Shown: positions 16,822-25,400 of the stretch, in pieces
Layout of the letters: each line of letters starts with the position of its first letter
How positions within the stretch are numbered: position 1 is the stretch's first letter
Origin: JAFDZW01 sp964404255
GTDB lineage: Bacteria; Bacteroidota; Ignavibacteria; Palsa-1295
Reading direction: 5' to 3'
Assembly (NCBI GenBank): GCA_964404255.1
Contig: CAYOJJ010000008.1
Coordinates: 81,043-145,042 of the forward strand
Length of the DNA stretch: 64,000 bases
The notes under the pieces: model-generated
The model's database searches: none
Seen by the model: only the letters and a program-made list of their open reading frames with translations
What the model was told of the DNA's origin: nothing
Position numbers and translations under genes: made by a program

Positions 16822-17763
16822 TTACTGCAGGTGCGCAGTGCCAGCTATTATCAGTGCAATATCGGCTTCTATTTGATACTGGAGTGCGGGTAATGAATCG
16901 AATTTTATTTGTTCTCTAAGGTAATTATTGAAAGCAAGAGTAACTGTTTCCCGATAGACTTCTTCATCGAAATCAAGCAGGAAGGCTTCTACGAGGCGCT
17001 CGGAGGAATCGGTAATGGTTGGCCTGGCACCGACACTTATTGCAGCAGTAAATGTTCTTCCGTCCTGAAGGGTTGCTTTTCCGCTATAGATCCCATCTTT
17101 CGGTAATAATTTGTTGGAAGGCACTTCTAAATTAATCGTCGGGTAACCCAGTGTGCGGCCAATTTTATCTCCGTTTACTACAGTGCCTCTAAGTTGATAT
17201 GGCCTACCCAAGTATTTGGTGACCGTTTCAATATTCCCTTCGGCTATAGCCGCACGGATCTTAGTTGAACTGATATGAACTCCATCGATAAGATGCGGGG
17301 GGACCTCCGTTACCATAACACCGGTTTCTTTCGCCAGGGATTCCAGATGTTTTACATCACCTTCCCTGTTCTTCCCGAAGGCGTGATTGCTACCAACCAC
17401 CATAGCCGCAATCCCCAATTTTCCGACGAGTATTTCCTTGAAGAACTCCGAATATGGTGTTTGCGAAAATTCTTTGGTGAAGGCAATAACTACAACTTCA
17501 TCGATGTCGGTATGCCGAAGAATATCCAGCCGCTCTTCGAGCGTCGTAAGTAATTTAATGGAAGTATTATTCTTCTTTAGTACTTCCTGGGGATGAGGAT
17601 CGAACGTCAGGACGATACTTCGGGAAAATTCAAATTGCTCCTGTTGGGTAAGAAGCGTATTGAGAATGTCCCGATGGCCAAGATGGATGCCGTCATAACT
17701 TCCAAGGGTTGCGATCGTTCGAGCAACATAGACGGCGTTTTCGATTCCAAAAGTAACGTTCAA
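16822..17763 (-). CDS. ribF: Bifunctional riboflavin kinase/FAD synthetase
   Basis: 313 residues, the usual RibF length. The N-terminal FMN adenylyltransferase has T-L-G-S-Y-D-G-I-H-L-G-H-R (GxxDGxHxGH, where Ser-Tyr replaces the common Phe) and the later I-S-S-T-K-I-R motif. The C-terminal riboflavin kinase domain (about 180-305) shows G-R-T-L-G-Y-P-T-I-N-L and D-G-I-Y-S-G. It converts riboflavin to FMN and then FAD. The start overlaps the stop of truB by four bases. This truB-ribF pairing is widespread. Confidence 0.95.
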   Translation of the reverse strand: MNVTFGIENAVYVARTIATLGSYDGIHLGHRDILNTLLTQQEQFEFSRSIVLTFDPHPQEVLKKNNTSIKLLTTLEERLDILRHTDIDEVVVIAFTKEFSQTPYSEFFKEILVGKLGIAAMVVGSNHAFGKNREGDVKHLESLAKETGVMVTEVPPHLIDGVHISSTKIRAAIAEGNIETVTKYLGRPYQLRGTVVNGDKIGRTLGYPTINLEVPSNKLLPKDGIYSGKATLQDGRTFTAAISVGARPTITDSSERLVEAFLLDFDEEVYRETVTLAFNNYLREQIKFDSLPALQYQIEADIALIIAGTAHLQ

Positions 17764-18548
17764 GAGATGGTCGTCGCAGATGGGAAAAACGAATACAACT
17801 GTTGTTGTGCAAGTGCATCCTCAACGGAATACTCCCCTATTTTTGTGCGTCGGAGATTCGTAAGTGTAGCACCGGTGCCCAGGGTCCGGCCGATATCATG
17901 AGCAAGACTACGAATGTAGGTCCCTTTAGAGCAAGCAACCGTACATCGTACATACGGAAGTTCAATAGAGAGATTGGTTATATTATAGATCTCTATTTCT
18001 TTGGGTTCTATCGTCACCTCTTTGCCTTTGCGGGCTTTGGCATAGACCGGCTTTCCTCCTTGTTTAATAGCGCTAAAGATAGGAGGGATTTGCAATTGCC
18101 GGCCGATAAATTGCAATACTGTTTTCTCAACCTCATCGGATGAAATTCCCTGCAGATCGTGAGTAACAGTGATCGGTTTTTCAAGGTCGTAACTCGGCGT
18201 TGTAATGCCGAGACGGAATTCTGCCCGGTATTCTTTTGGGGCAGCCAGAAATGAAGTTAGTTGCCGAGTAGCGCGCTTACTTCCAAGGATCACAAGCCCA
18301 GTCGCTAATGGATCGAGCGTACCGGAATGACCTACCTTGATCCATTTTTCACCGGAAAGACGCGAGAGTGCCTTCCGTAAAGTATAGACTACCGCAAAGG
18401 AGGAAACGGCATATTCTTTATCGACAAGCAGCATTGCGCCTTCGATGGAAAGCAGGGCATCGGCAACGCGCTTATGATCGATAGCAAGATCGGCGCTGGT
18501 AAAAATAGGAGTGGGATTATTCGCTATCGGCTGCTCGCTCACGATCAT
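17760..18548 (-). CDS. truB: tRNA pseudouridine(55) synthase
   Basis: 262 residues from the ATG at 18548 (MIVSEQPI...), which overlaps the end of rbfA by about 32 bases; a longer reading adds 26 residues that shadow rbfA. The catalytic motif H-S-G-T-L-D-P-L-A-T-G-L carries the nucleophilic Asp. Y-x-A-E-F-R-L-G-I-T-T-x-S-Y-D and R-C-T-V-A-C-S-K-G-T-Y-I-R-S-L-A-H-D-I-G are typical. The usual D-K-P-x-G-x-T-S at the start reads D-K-E-Y-A-V-S-S here. The enzyme makes pseudouridine 55 in the T-loop of tRNAs. Confidence 0.93.
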   Translation of the reverse strand: MIVSEQPIANNPTPIFTSADLAIDHKRVADALLSIEGAMLLVDKEYAVSSFAVVYTLRKALSRLSGEKWIKVGHSGTLDPLATGLVILGSKRATRQLTSFLAAPKEYRAEFRLGITTPSYDLEKPITVTHDLQGISSDEVEKTVLQFIGRQLQIPPIFSAIKQGGKPVYAKARKGKEVTIEPKEIEIYNITNLSIELPYVRCTVACSKGTYIRSLAHDIGRTLGTGATLTNLRRTKIGEYSVEDALAQQQLYSFFPSATTIS

Positions 18549-18882
18549 GGATCTCTTTGAAGAGCCGTTCGATCTTATCGACCTCGTCCTGGGTATCGTC
18601 AAGAAAGAAAGCCAACTCGGGAACATACCGAAGATTAAGAGTTCTCGCGAGCGCCATTCTTACCTTGCTCTTATCCTTCTCGATCTTTTCCATTGTTTGC
18701 GCCCGCGATTCTCCGATCGAAATAATAGAAAGGTAGATCTTGCAGTGGCGCAGGTCTGGAGTAACCTTTACGGCAGTAACTGTTACCAAGCCTCCGGAAG
18801 TCAGATAGGAAAGATCTTCACGAAAGATAGAGGAGATCGCCTTTTGGATCTCTCCGGCAACCCGTTCGGTACGAATAGACAT
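18517..18882 (-). CDS. rbfA: 30S ribosome-binding factor RbfA
   Basis: 121 residues of the KH-like RbfA family: R-T-E-R-V-A-G-E-I-Q-K-A-I-S-S-I at the N-terminus, V-T-V-T-A-V-K-V-T-P-D-L-R-H-C-K-I-Y-L-S-I in the middle and R-Y-V-P-E-L-A-F-F-L-D-D-T toward the end. It helps mature the 16S rRNA 5' region. It follows infB by four bases and overlaps truB, so infB-rbfA-truB is tightly coupled. Confidence 0.94.
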   Translation of the reverse strand: MSIRTERVAGEIQKAISSIFREDLSYLTSGGLVTVTAVKVTPDLRHCKIYLSIISIGESRAQTMEKIEKDKSKVRMALARTLNLRYVPELAFFLDDTQDEVDKIERLFKEIHDRERAADSE

Positions 18883-18886
18883 ACGA

Positions 18887-21712
18887 TTATCTTGCCGGCA
18901 CCGGTGTTTCCAGCTTACGCTTGATCTCTACGATCTTATAAGCTTCGATCACATCGCCAACCTTAATATCATTGAAATTTTCCAGGGCAATACCGCACTC
19001 GTAACCGGCATCGACCTCGCGGACATCGTCCTTGAAGCGCTTAAGCGAAGATAACCCGCCGTTAAAGACTTCAATACCATCGCGAACGACGCGGACTCTC
19101 GAGTTGCGGCTGATAGAGCCATCGACCACATAACAACCGGCCACCGTACCAACTTTCGGGACTTTGAAGGTATCTCTGACCTGCACTGAACCGACGACTT
19201 CTTCTTTTTCCTCCGGAGAAAGCATACCCTCGAGAGCGCTTCTGATCTCATTTATACAGTCGTAAATAACACTGTATAAACGAATATCGACATGCTCTGC
19301 GGCAGCGATCTTACGGGCATCGAGATTCGGACGAACATGGAAGCCAACGATAATGGCATTACTGGCTGAGGCAAGGTTTACGTCATTTTCAGTAATGGCG
19401 CCGACGCCACGCTGCACGATTTCGACTTTTACTTCCGGTGTGGATAGACGGAGTAAAGCATCGGCCAAGGCTTCTACCGAGCCATCTACGTCGCCGCGTA
19501 ATACGATACGCAGGTTCTGAACACTTCCCTCTTTGATCTGAGCGCTGATATCATCGAGGCTGATGACGCTGCGGATCTGCTTGAAGTTCTGTTCGCGTTT
19601 AAGCTGCTGGCGGGTTGTAGAAATATCTTTTGCAGCGCTATCGGATTCTACAACGATAAACTGGTCGCCGGCCTGCGGAATACCATCGAAACCGAGCAAC
19701 TGAACCGGGCGCGACGGCGGGGCTTCATCCATACGATTACCGCGCTCATCGAACATAGCACGAACCCTTCCGGAGAACATACCGGCAATAAAAGGATCAC
19801 CCATTTTCAGCGTGCCCTTCTGAACAAGCACCGTAGCCTGAATACCACGGCCTTTATCGACCTCGGCTTCGATAACTACACCACGAGCCATTCTATCAGG
19901 ATTCGCTTTAAGTTCGAGAATATCTGCTTCGAGCAGTACACGTTCGAGCAGCTTATCGACATTCTTACCGGTCTTCGCCGAGATCTCTACCGTGCCGTAC
20001 TTACCACCCCATTCTTCGACCAGAATATTCTTATCGGAAAGCTGCTGGCGAATACGATCGGGGTTAGCATCGGGCCTATCCGTCTTATTAAAGGCGAATA
20101 CGATCGGTACACCGGCCGCCTGCGCATGAGAAATAGCTTCCCACGTTTGTGGCATCACATTATCATCGGCGGCAATAACAACAATAACAATATCGGTAAC
20201 CTGAGCACCGCGGGCACGCATAGCCGTAAAGGCTTCGTGACCGGGCGTATCAAGGAAGGTCATTTGGCGATCGTTATCGAGCGTCACTTCATAAGCACCG
20301 ATATGCTGCGTAATACCACCCGATTCACCGGCAACGACGTTCGATTTGCGAATATAATCGAGCAGCGATGTTTTACCGTGATCGACGTGACCCATGATAG
20401 TTACGACCGGCGGACGGTCCTTCAGGGTTTCCGGAGCATCGGGAGTATCTTCAAGTGTATCTACCGTGTACTCATCCTGGAATTCGACCGTATAGCCGAA
20501 TTCATCGGCAACGAGCTGGATCGTATCCTTATCGAGACGCTGATTGATGGAAACCATCAATCCGAGTGCAATACACTTCGAAATGATCTGGCCAACATCG
20601 ACGCGCATCAAGTTAGCGAGTTCGGCTGCCGTCACAAACTCGGTCGGACGAATGACCGAGCTTTCCTGCTCGATCTGCTCCTGCATCTTACGCTCTTCGG
20701 TCTCGGCGCGCTCACGGCGTTTTTGCTTGCGCATCTTCGCACGACCGGCGAGCGCTCTGTTATCGTCAATACCAGTTAAGGTACGACGTACTGCATTTTG
20801 AACTTCTTTACTATCAACCCCTTTTTCTTTAACCGGTTTTTTCTTTTTCTCGTCACTCTCAAAATCTAATTTCCGACGAGTTTCATGGGGCTTATACTTC
20901 TTCTTATCGCCACCAGCAGGAGCAGGGCCTTGGCCAGCCGGACGATTTCCAGCGGTTTTTAGCTGTGGCTGCGGTGCTTTAGGCTGTTCTTTCTTTTTGG
21001 GTTTAAGAGCGTCGAGATCGATCTTCCCTTTGATTTTTAAGCCGGGAAGCGGAGCCGGAGATTCCGCAGAAGTGGAAATGAGAACCGTAGTTTTTTTCTT
21101 GCGACGCTTGCGACGATGATCGGCATCGGCATCGTTACCCTCACCCATTGCAGGACCATTCTGATCTTCGGTTGCGCCTAGCTCTTCAGGAGCAATAACC
21201 GGTTCCGGTACAATAGCTACCGGTTCTTCGGTCATCACTGGCGGTTCAGGAAGTTCGGTCGGAGGTTGTTCGGGCTCTTCGGCAACCGGAGGCACTTCTT
21301 CAATGGGGGCAGGAGCTTCTATTTCAGGCTCGATAGTAACTTCCGGTTCTTCTTCTACTTCCGGAGTTTCTACCTCAACAGCCTGACCAACTTCGACCTC
21401 GGGTTTTTCAACTTTACCTTTAACGGGAGCTTTTGAAGGTTCAGCTTCAGCTCCATCTCCTTTTACTTTAGCACGTTTTTCTTTAAAGGCGGCAACTTTC
21501 TTCTGGCGTTTTTCAGTAACGTCCTTTTCCTTGCCATAGTGTTTCATTACTACATCGAGAGCATCGTCGTCAATCTTGGACATGATACTCTTAATGCCGG
21601 AAAACCCTTGGCTTTGTAAGAACTCGATCAGGGTGTCATGGCTGATATTGAGTTCCGTAGCAAGGGTACGGACTGTTTGTTTCTTCGTTTTTTCGGCAGT
21701 TTCTGACGCCAT
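18887..21712 (-). CDS. infB: Translation initiation factor IF-2
   Basis: 941 residues. The N-terminal IF2-N helix domain (about 12-60) is followed by a long Glu/Pro/Val-rich and then Lys-rich spacer (about 85-330). A second IF2-N region is at about 355-410. The GTPase has G-H-V-D-H-G-K-T (G1), D-T-P-G-H (G3) and N-K-T-D (G4), starting near residue 441. Beta-barrel and IF2-C domains follow, with V-Q-R-G-V-G-A-I-T-E-N-D-V. IF-2 brings initiator tRNA to the 30S subunit. Length is typical for Bacteroidota-related lineages with extended N-termini. Confidence 0.97.
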   Translation of the reverse strand: MASETAEKTKKQTVRTLATELNISHDTLIEFLQSQGFSGIKSIMSKIDDDALDVVMKHYGKEKDVTEKRQKKVAAFKEKRAKVKGDGAEAEPSKAPVKGKVEKPEVEVGQAVEVETPEVEEEPEVTIEPEIEAPAPIEEVPPVAEEPEQPPTELPEPPVMTEEPVAIVPEPVIAPEELGATEDQNGPAMGEGNDADADHRRKRRKKKTTVLISTSAESPAPLPGLKIKGKIDLDALKPKKKEQPKAPQPQLKTAGNRPAGQGPAPAGGDKKKYKPHETRRKLDFESDEKKKKPVKEKGVDSKEVQNAVRRTLTGIDDNRALAGRAKMRKQKRRERAETEERKMQEQIEQESSVIRPTEFVTAAELANLMRVDVGQIISKCIALGLMVSINQRLDKDTIQLVADEFGYTVEFQDEYTVDTLEDTPDAPETLKDRPPVVTIMGHVDHGKTSLLDYIRKSNVVAGESGGITQHIGAYEVTLDNDRQMTFLDTPGHEAFTAMRARGAQVTDIVIVVIAADDNVMPQTWEAISHAQAAGVPIVFAFNKTDRPDANPDRIRQQLSDKNILVEEWGGKYGTVEISAKTGKNVDKLLERVLLEADILELKANPDRMARGVVIEAEVDKGRGIQATVLVQKGTLKMGDPFIAGMFSGRVRAMFDERGNRMDEAPPSRPVQLLGFDGIPQAGDQFIVVESDSAAKDISTTRQQLKREQNFKQIRSVISLDDISAQIKEGSVQNLRIVLRGDVDGSVEALADALLRLSTPEVKVEIVQRGVGAITENDVNLASASNAIIVGFHVRPNLDARKIAAAEHVDIRLYSVIYDCINEIRSALEGMLSPEEKEEVVGSVQVRDTFKVPKVGTVAGCYVVDGSISRNSRVRVVRDGIEVFNGGLSSLKRFKDDVREVDAGYECGIALENFNDIKVGDVIEAYKIVEIKRKLETPVPAR

Positions 21713-21776
21713 ATAATGGAATTGCGGTTCCGAATAAATAAAACTGTAGTGGAGAGTAAGACGCTGTTCATGGCGG

Positions 21777-23108
21777 TTACTCGGTTTCCGATCCGGTTAC
21801 TTCTTTAGCATCCGAACGCATCGTGGTCAGCTTGAAGCCTGCTTTTTCGGCAAGCGATTCGAGCTCCTGATCGGCTTGTTGCAGTTCGGTTTCGAGCATG
21901 GTCCTGATCTCGCGTACTTTCTCCGAAGTCATTCCCTTGACCGAAAGTAATACTTCTTCCGGTGCATTGAGGAATTCACGGGCAGTATCGATACGCGATT
22001 TGATGAGCTCAGTATAGAGATCGAGCCCAAGCTCATCGCGGAATTCGATAAGCTCGATATCTTCTTCATCGCGGGCTTCTTTTACGAGATTGATCTGGTA
22101 ACCGGTAAGCCGCGAAGCAAGACGGACATTCTGTCCCTGCTTTCCGATAGCAAGCGATACCTGATCATCGGAAACAAGGGCGGTAGCAGTATGATGTTCT
22201 TCGTCAAGGCTAACGGAAATCAGCTTTGCCGGCGAAAGAGCGCGGGCAAGAAACATTTCCGGGTCATCAGCCCAAGGAATAACATCGATGCTTTCATTAG
22301 CAAGTTCGCGAACGATAGAATGGATACGAACTCCCTTCATACCTACACAGGCTCCTACCGGATCGATACGATCGTCGTTTGATTCGACAGCTACTTTTGC
22401 GCGTTCGCCTGGTTCGCGGGCAATGGCTTTGATGGTGATGAAGCCGTCATAGATTTCCGGTACTTCGATTTCCATCAGCTTTGCTAAAAATCTATTATCG
22501 GTTCTCGAAAGAATAACTACAGGAGTCGAGTTGGCCGAATTACGACGGACTTCTTTCACCAACGCCCTGATCGTATCTCCTTTACGCCAGCGTTCGCGAG
22601 GAATCTGCTCGCTTGCCGGCAATAACAATTCACGCCGTTCATGGAGAATAAAAAGATCGCCACGGCGCTGCTGGTACACTTCCCCGACAATAATATCTCC
22701 CATCAGAGAGGAGTATTCATTGTAGAGATTATCCTTTTCGATCTCGCGGATCTTCTGATTAAGATTCTGTTTTGCTGTAATGACCAGGCGACGACCGAAG
22801 TCTTTGGTCATTTTGATGATCTCGACGTATTCGTCACCGGCATCGAGTTCTTCACCGGATTTTTCACGGGCCTCTTCGACAGATATTTCGACGGTCGGAT
22901 TTTCAACATTCTCCACAACGGACTTTTCAAGATAAATTTCAATATCGCCCTTATCCATGTTCATGACGATATCGAACTTTGCATCCTGACCGTATTTTTT
23001 GCGAACCATCATAGCGAACGTCTCCTCGATGACACTCATGAGGATATCGCGATCTATTCCCTTTTCGCGGACCATTTCCGCGAACGATTCGACAATTTGT
23101 GGATTCAT
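21777..23108 (-). CDS. nusA: Transcription termination/antitermination factor NusA
   Basis: 443 residues from the ATG for MNPQIVESFAEMVREKGIDR, the natural NusA start; an upstream ATG adds 12 unrelated residues. The N-terminal RNA polymerase-binding domain, S1 domain (about 130-200), and two KH domains follow, with D-P-V-G-A-C-V-G-M-K-G-V-R-I and A-I-G-K-Q-G-Q-N-V-R-L-A-S-R-L-T-G. NusA modulates pausing, termination and antitermination. Ahead of it is a terminator-like hairpin, so read-through from rimP may be controlled. The order rimP-nusA-infB is the standard one. Confidence 0.97.
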   Translation of the reverse strand: MNPQIVESFAEMVREKGIDRDILMSVIEETFAMMVRKKYGQDAKFDIVMNMDKGDIEIYLEKSVVENVENPTVEISVEEAREKSGEELDAGDEYVEIIKMTKDFGRRLVITAKQNLNQKIREIEKDNLYNEYSSLMGDIIVGEVYQQRRGDLFILHERRELLLPASEQIPRERWRKGDTIRALVKEVRRNSANSTPVVILSRTDNRFLAKLMEIEVPEIYDGFITIKAIAREPGERAKVAVESNDDRIDPVGACVGMKGVRIHSIVRELANESIDVIPWADDPEMFLARALSPAKLISVSLDEEHHTATALVSDDQVSLAIGKQGQNVRLASRLTGYQINLVKEARDEEDIELIEFRDELGLDLYTELIKSRIDTAREFLNAPEEVLLSVKGMTSEKVREIRTMLETELQQADQELESLAEKAGFKLTTMRSDAKEVTGSETE

Positions 23109-23121
23109 GCTTACTACAAAC

Positions 23122-23151
23122 AAAAAACAGACTTGGTCGCCCAAAGTCTGT
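23122..23151 (-). terminator. Terminator-like hairpin (possible attenuator) between rimP and nusA
   Basis: On the minus strand ACAGACTT and AAGTCTGT form a perfect 8-bp stem around a nine-base loop, followed at once by a run of T residues. It lies about 13-43 bases before the nusA ATG, inside an otherwise co-directional operon. It looks like an attenuator that lets only part of the transcripts continue into nusA; that function is inferred. Confidence 0.6.
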
Positions 23152-23219
23152 ACCTTAATAAAAAACAGCTTTTGAGACTAAATCAAACAGTACAAATGCA
23201 GCTAAAATTCACTATTTTA

Positions 23220-23708
23220 TCAAAAGACAACTACTTGGTGGAGCTTGGTGATTGAGGCACGTTTTATTGTCTTTTTCTCGCCGGTTTTAACCGGCTGCCC
23301 TTTCTTCATTGTTTTACGTTCAATTATAGTAAGTTCTTTATCTGTATATGATTCCAGTAACCCATGTGTTGTTATAGGCTTCTCTTCTTTAGTAAAAGTG
23401 ATCTCTAAAGATTTGCCTATACTTCGCTCTAATTGGTAATCGTATTTTATTGGTTCTTCGATTCCTGGGGATAATACATCAAGTCTATAATTAATATTGG
23501 AATTCAAGAAAGTTTCGATCTCAGTATCGAGAGCTTTACTGATGGATTCACAATCTTCCAGCCCGACCGCTCTCGGTCCGTCAAGGACGATCTCCAGTAC
23601 TGGGCGAGCGTCGCTTCCACGGGCAGTAAAATGCAGTACCTCAAGCCCCCTCCCTCTGGCAAGAGTGGTCGCTTTTTCAAGAATATGCTGCTTCTGAACT
23701 TCAGTCAT
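23220..23708 (-). CDS. rimP: Ribosome maturation factor RimP
   Basis: 162 residues. The family features are an N-terminal alpha/beta domain with G-L-E-V-L-H-F, the V-L-D-G-P...V-G-L-E-D-C-E-S-I-S-K segment, and Y-R-L-D-V-L-S-P-G-I-E-E-P (the conserved V-S-S-P-G-x-x-R-P motif). The C-terminal SH3-like domain is Lys-rich. RimP is needed for 30S assembly. It overlaps the OmpA/PD40 gene upstream by four bases (ATGA) and precedes nusA as in most bacteria. Confidence 0.94.
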   Translation of the reverse strand: MTEVQKQHILEKATTLARGRGLEVLHFTARGSDARPVLEIVLDGPRAVGLEDCESISKALDTEIETFLNSNINYRLDVLSPGIEEPIKYDYQLERSIGKSLEITFTKEEKPITTHGLLESYTDKELTIIERKTMKKGQPVKTGEKKTIKRASITKLHQVVVF

Positions 23709-25264
23709 TTTTTGTCTGAAAAATTAATGATCCTGAATTCAACCCTTCGGTTTTTTTGGCGTCCTTCTGGGGTTGCATTATCGGCAACGGGGACGGTAGG
23801 TCCGTACCCTTGAGCCTCTAATCGGTCGCTACTGATACCCTTACTGACCAGATAAGAAACCACCGCTTTGGCTCGCTCAGCAGAGAGGGCCATGTTTAAT
23901 TCATCGGTACCAAGCGAATCGGTATGGCCTTCTATCCGGATCACCCATGAAGGATTCGCTTTCATTAGATCGGCCAATTTGTCTAAGGAGTAGAACGATT
24001 CCGGACGTAGGGTCGCCTGATTAAGATCAAAGAAGATATCTTCCAAGGTAGCGGTACTGCCAATGGCAACACTATCGAGAATAAGAGTTATGGAAGTATC
24101 GGAAAACTCGCTGAAATTAGTTAGATCGACTTCAGTACTAAAGGGTAAATATCCGGGAGATGAGACGGAAAGGCGGTAGCGGCGTCCTGAAGCCAGGATC
24201 AAAGAAAATTCTCCAAGTCCTTCAGAAGATTCCGAACTCGAAAGCTCCATGTTCTGCTCCATATCGGTCGCAACGATGAGGGCATGGACTTGCTCACCTC
24301 TTCTATTCATCACTTCCCCCTCAAGAAGCATTACAGGGTCCGGACGTTCATCCAGGTATAATGGTATCTTATATAGATCAAGATGATTGTTGCCGTTAGA
24401 GGAAGAAAAGTAAGCCTCGCTGCCAGATGCCGGGAGACTGTAATAAGCATCCATTCCGGTGGTATTGATGTCTTCTCCTAAATTTTTTGGGGTTGTCCAA
24501 TTTACCCAGGAATCGTCAAGGCGTTTGACCATATAGACATCTGCTTCTCCATATCCTTTCTGGCCCCGGGACGAAAAATATAATGTTTTGCTATCGGCTG
24601 CAAGAAAAGGAGCAAACTCGTCTTCAAAGGTATTAATAATAACTCCGAGGTTTTGGGGCGGTCCGTAGAGATTTTTCGAGCGGTCGATCACCTTGCAAAC
24701 ATATAGATCGAGTTTGCCAAAGCTATCATCACGTTCGATAGAAACGACAATATAGTCCCGATTCACACTTATACACTGCGAAGAAAGAGCATTTGAATTT
24801 GAATACTGCTGAATAGTGATCGGCGAGATAGTCCACTTATTAGAACTATCACGCCGGGCAAAGCAAAGCCCGCTCGTAGGATTATACGTAAAATTTTTAA
24901 TAAAGAGGGTGCGTCCATCTGCCGAAACACCGGAAATAGCATCGTTACCTATGGAATTGATCGGCAAGCCAAGATTTTTGGGAGCAGACCACATTCCACT
25001 CGGCAGCAATTTAGAATAGTAACAATCCTGCAGATGATCGTCGCCGATATTCAAGGGATGATCCTTCCCCATTGTAAAGAATAGCAACTTGCCATTTGGA
25101 GAGATGATCGGTGCGAGTTCGGAATAGGAAGAATTGATCAAGCGGCCAAGCCATATTTTCTTCCGGGGTTTCTTATGATCTGGGGACGGAGAATCCTGTG
25201 AGAAACACGGCCGGATGGCAAGAAACAAGAAGATACCAAACAGACAATAGCGAAGCTTTACCAA
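23705..25264 (-). CDS. PD40/OmpA-family outer-membrane protein, TTG start
   Basis: About 519 residues from a TTG at 25264, giving MVKLRYCLFGIFLFLAIRPC, a clean signal peptide ending C-F-S-Q. An upstream ATG at 25336 lies inside the tRNA-Cys gene and is rejected. PD40-like beta-propeller repeats (about 35-315: S-P-N-G-K-L-L-F-F, S-A-D-G-R-T-L-F-I, D-S-K-T-L-Y-F-S-S) are followed by a carboxypeptidase-regulatory-like fold and an OmpA peptidoglycan-binding domain (about 395-515: G-H-T-D-S-L-G-T-D-E-L-N, R-A-K-A-V-V-S-Y-L). It likely tethers the outer membrane to peptidoglycan. Similar proteins accompany T9SS in Bacteroidota. Confidence 0.85.
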   Translation of the reverse strand: MVKLRYCLFGIFLFLAIRPCFSQDSPSPDHKKPRKKIWLGRLINSSYSELAPIISPNGKLLFFTMGKDHPLNIGDDHLQDCYYSKLLPSGMWSAPKNLGLPINSIGNDAISGVSADGRTLFIKNFTYNPTSGLCFARRDSSNKWTISPITIQQYSNSNALSSQCISVNRDYIVVSIERDDSFGKLDLYVCKVIDRSKNLYGPPQNLGVIINTFEDEFAPFLAADSKTLYFSSRGQKGYGEADVYMVKRLDDSWVNWTTPKNLGEDINTTGMDAYYSLPASGSEAYFSSSNGNNHLDLYKIPLYLDERPDPVMLLEGEVMNRRGEQVHALIVATDMEQNMELSSSESSEGLGEFSLILASGRRYRLSVSSPGYLPFSTEVDLTNFSEFSDTSITLILDSVAIGSTATLEDIFFDLNQATLRPESFYSLDKLADLMKANPSWVIRIEGHTDSLGTDELNMALSAERAKAVVSYLVSKGISSDRLEAQGYGPTVPVADNATPEGRQKNRRVEFRIINFSDKK

Positions 25265-25278
25265 CGTTCTTAAGATTG

Positions 25279-25350
25279 AGGCGCCGATCAGATTCGAACT
25301 GATGAATGGAGCTTTTGCAGAGCTCTGCCTTACCACTTGGCTACGGCGCC
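25279..25350 (-). tRNA. tRNA-Cys (anticodon GCA)
   Basis: On the minus strand, acceptor GGCGCCG pairs with CGGCGCC; the D arm contains AGTGGTAAGG; the anticodon stem GAGCT/AGCTC encloses loop CTGCAAA with anticodon GCA; the T arm has ATCAG/CTGAT around TTCGAAT. 72 bases in all, discriminator base T, no encoded CCA. It lies between the SDR terminator and the PD40/OmpA gene. Confidence 0.95.
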
Positions 25351-25356
25351 ATTTTC

Positions 25357-25390
25357 AAAAAAGCCAACTCATAAAAGAAAATTAGTTGGT
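25357..25390 (-). terminator. Intrinsic terminator after the SDR gene
   Basis: On the minus strand CCAACT and AGTTGG form a 6-bp stem (25384-25389 with 25364-25369), followed by a C and a T-tract. It separates the SDR transcript from tRNA-Cys. Confidence 0.65.
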
Positions 25391-25400
25391 AGAGTTCCCT

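Noticed and set aside
20126..20779. Long plus-strand ORF antisense to infB
   Set aside because: The frame is open because of codon bias on the opposite strand; its product (Asn-rich, then Leu-rich) matches nothing and infB is unambiguous.
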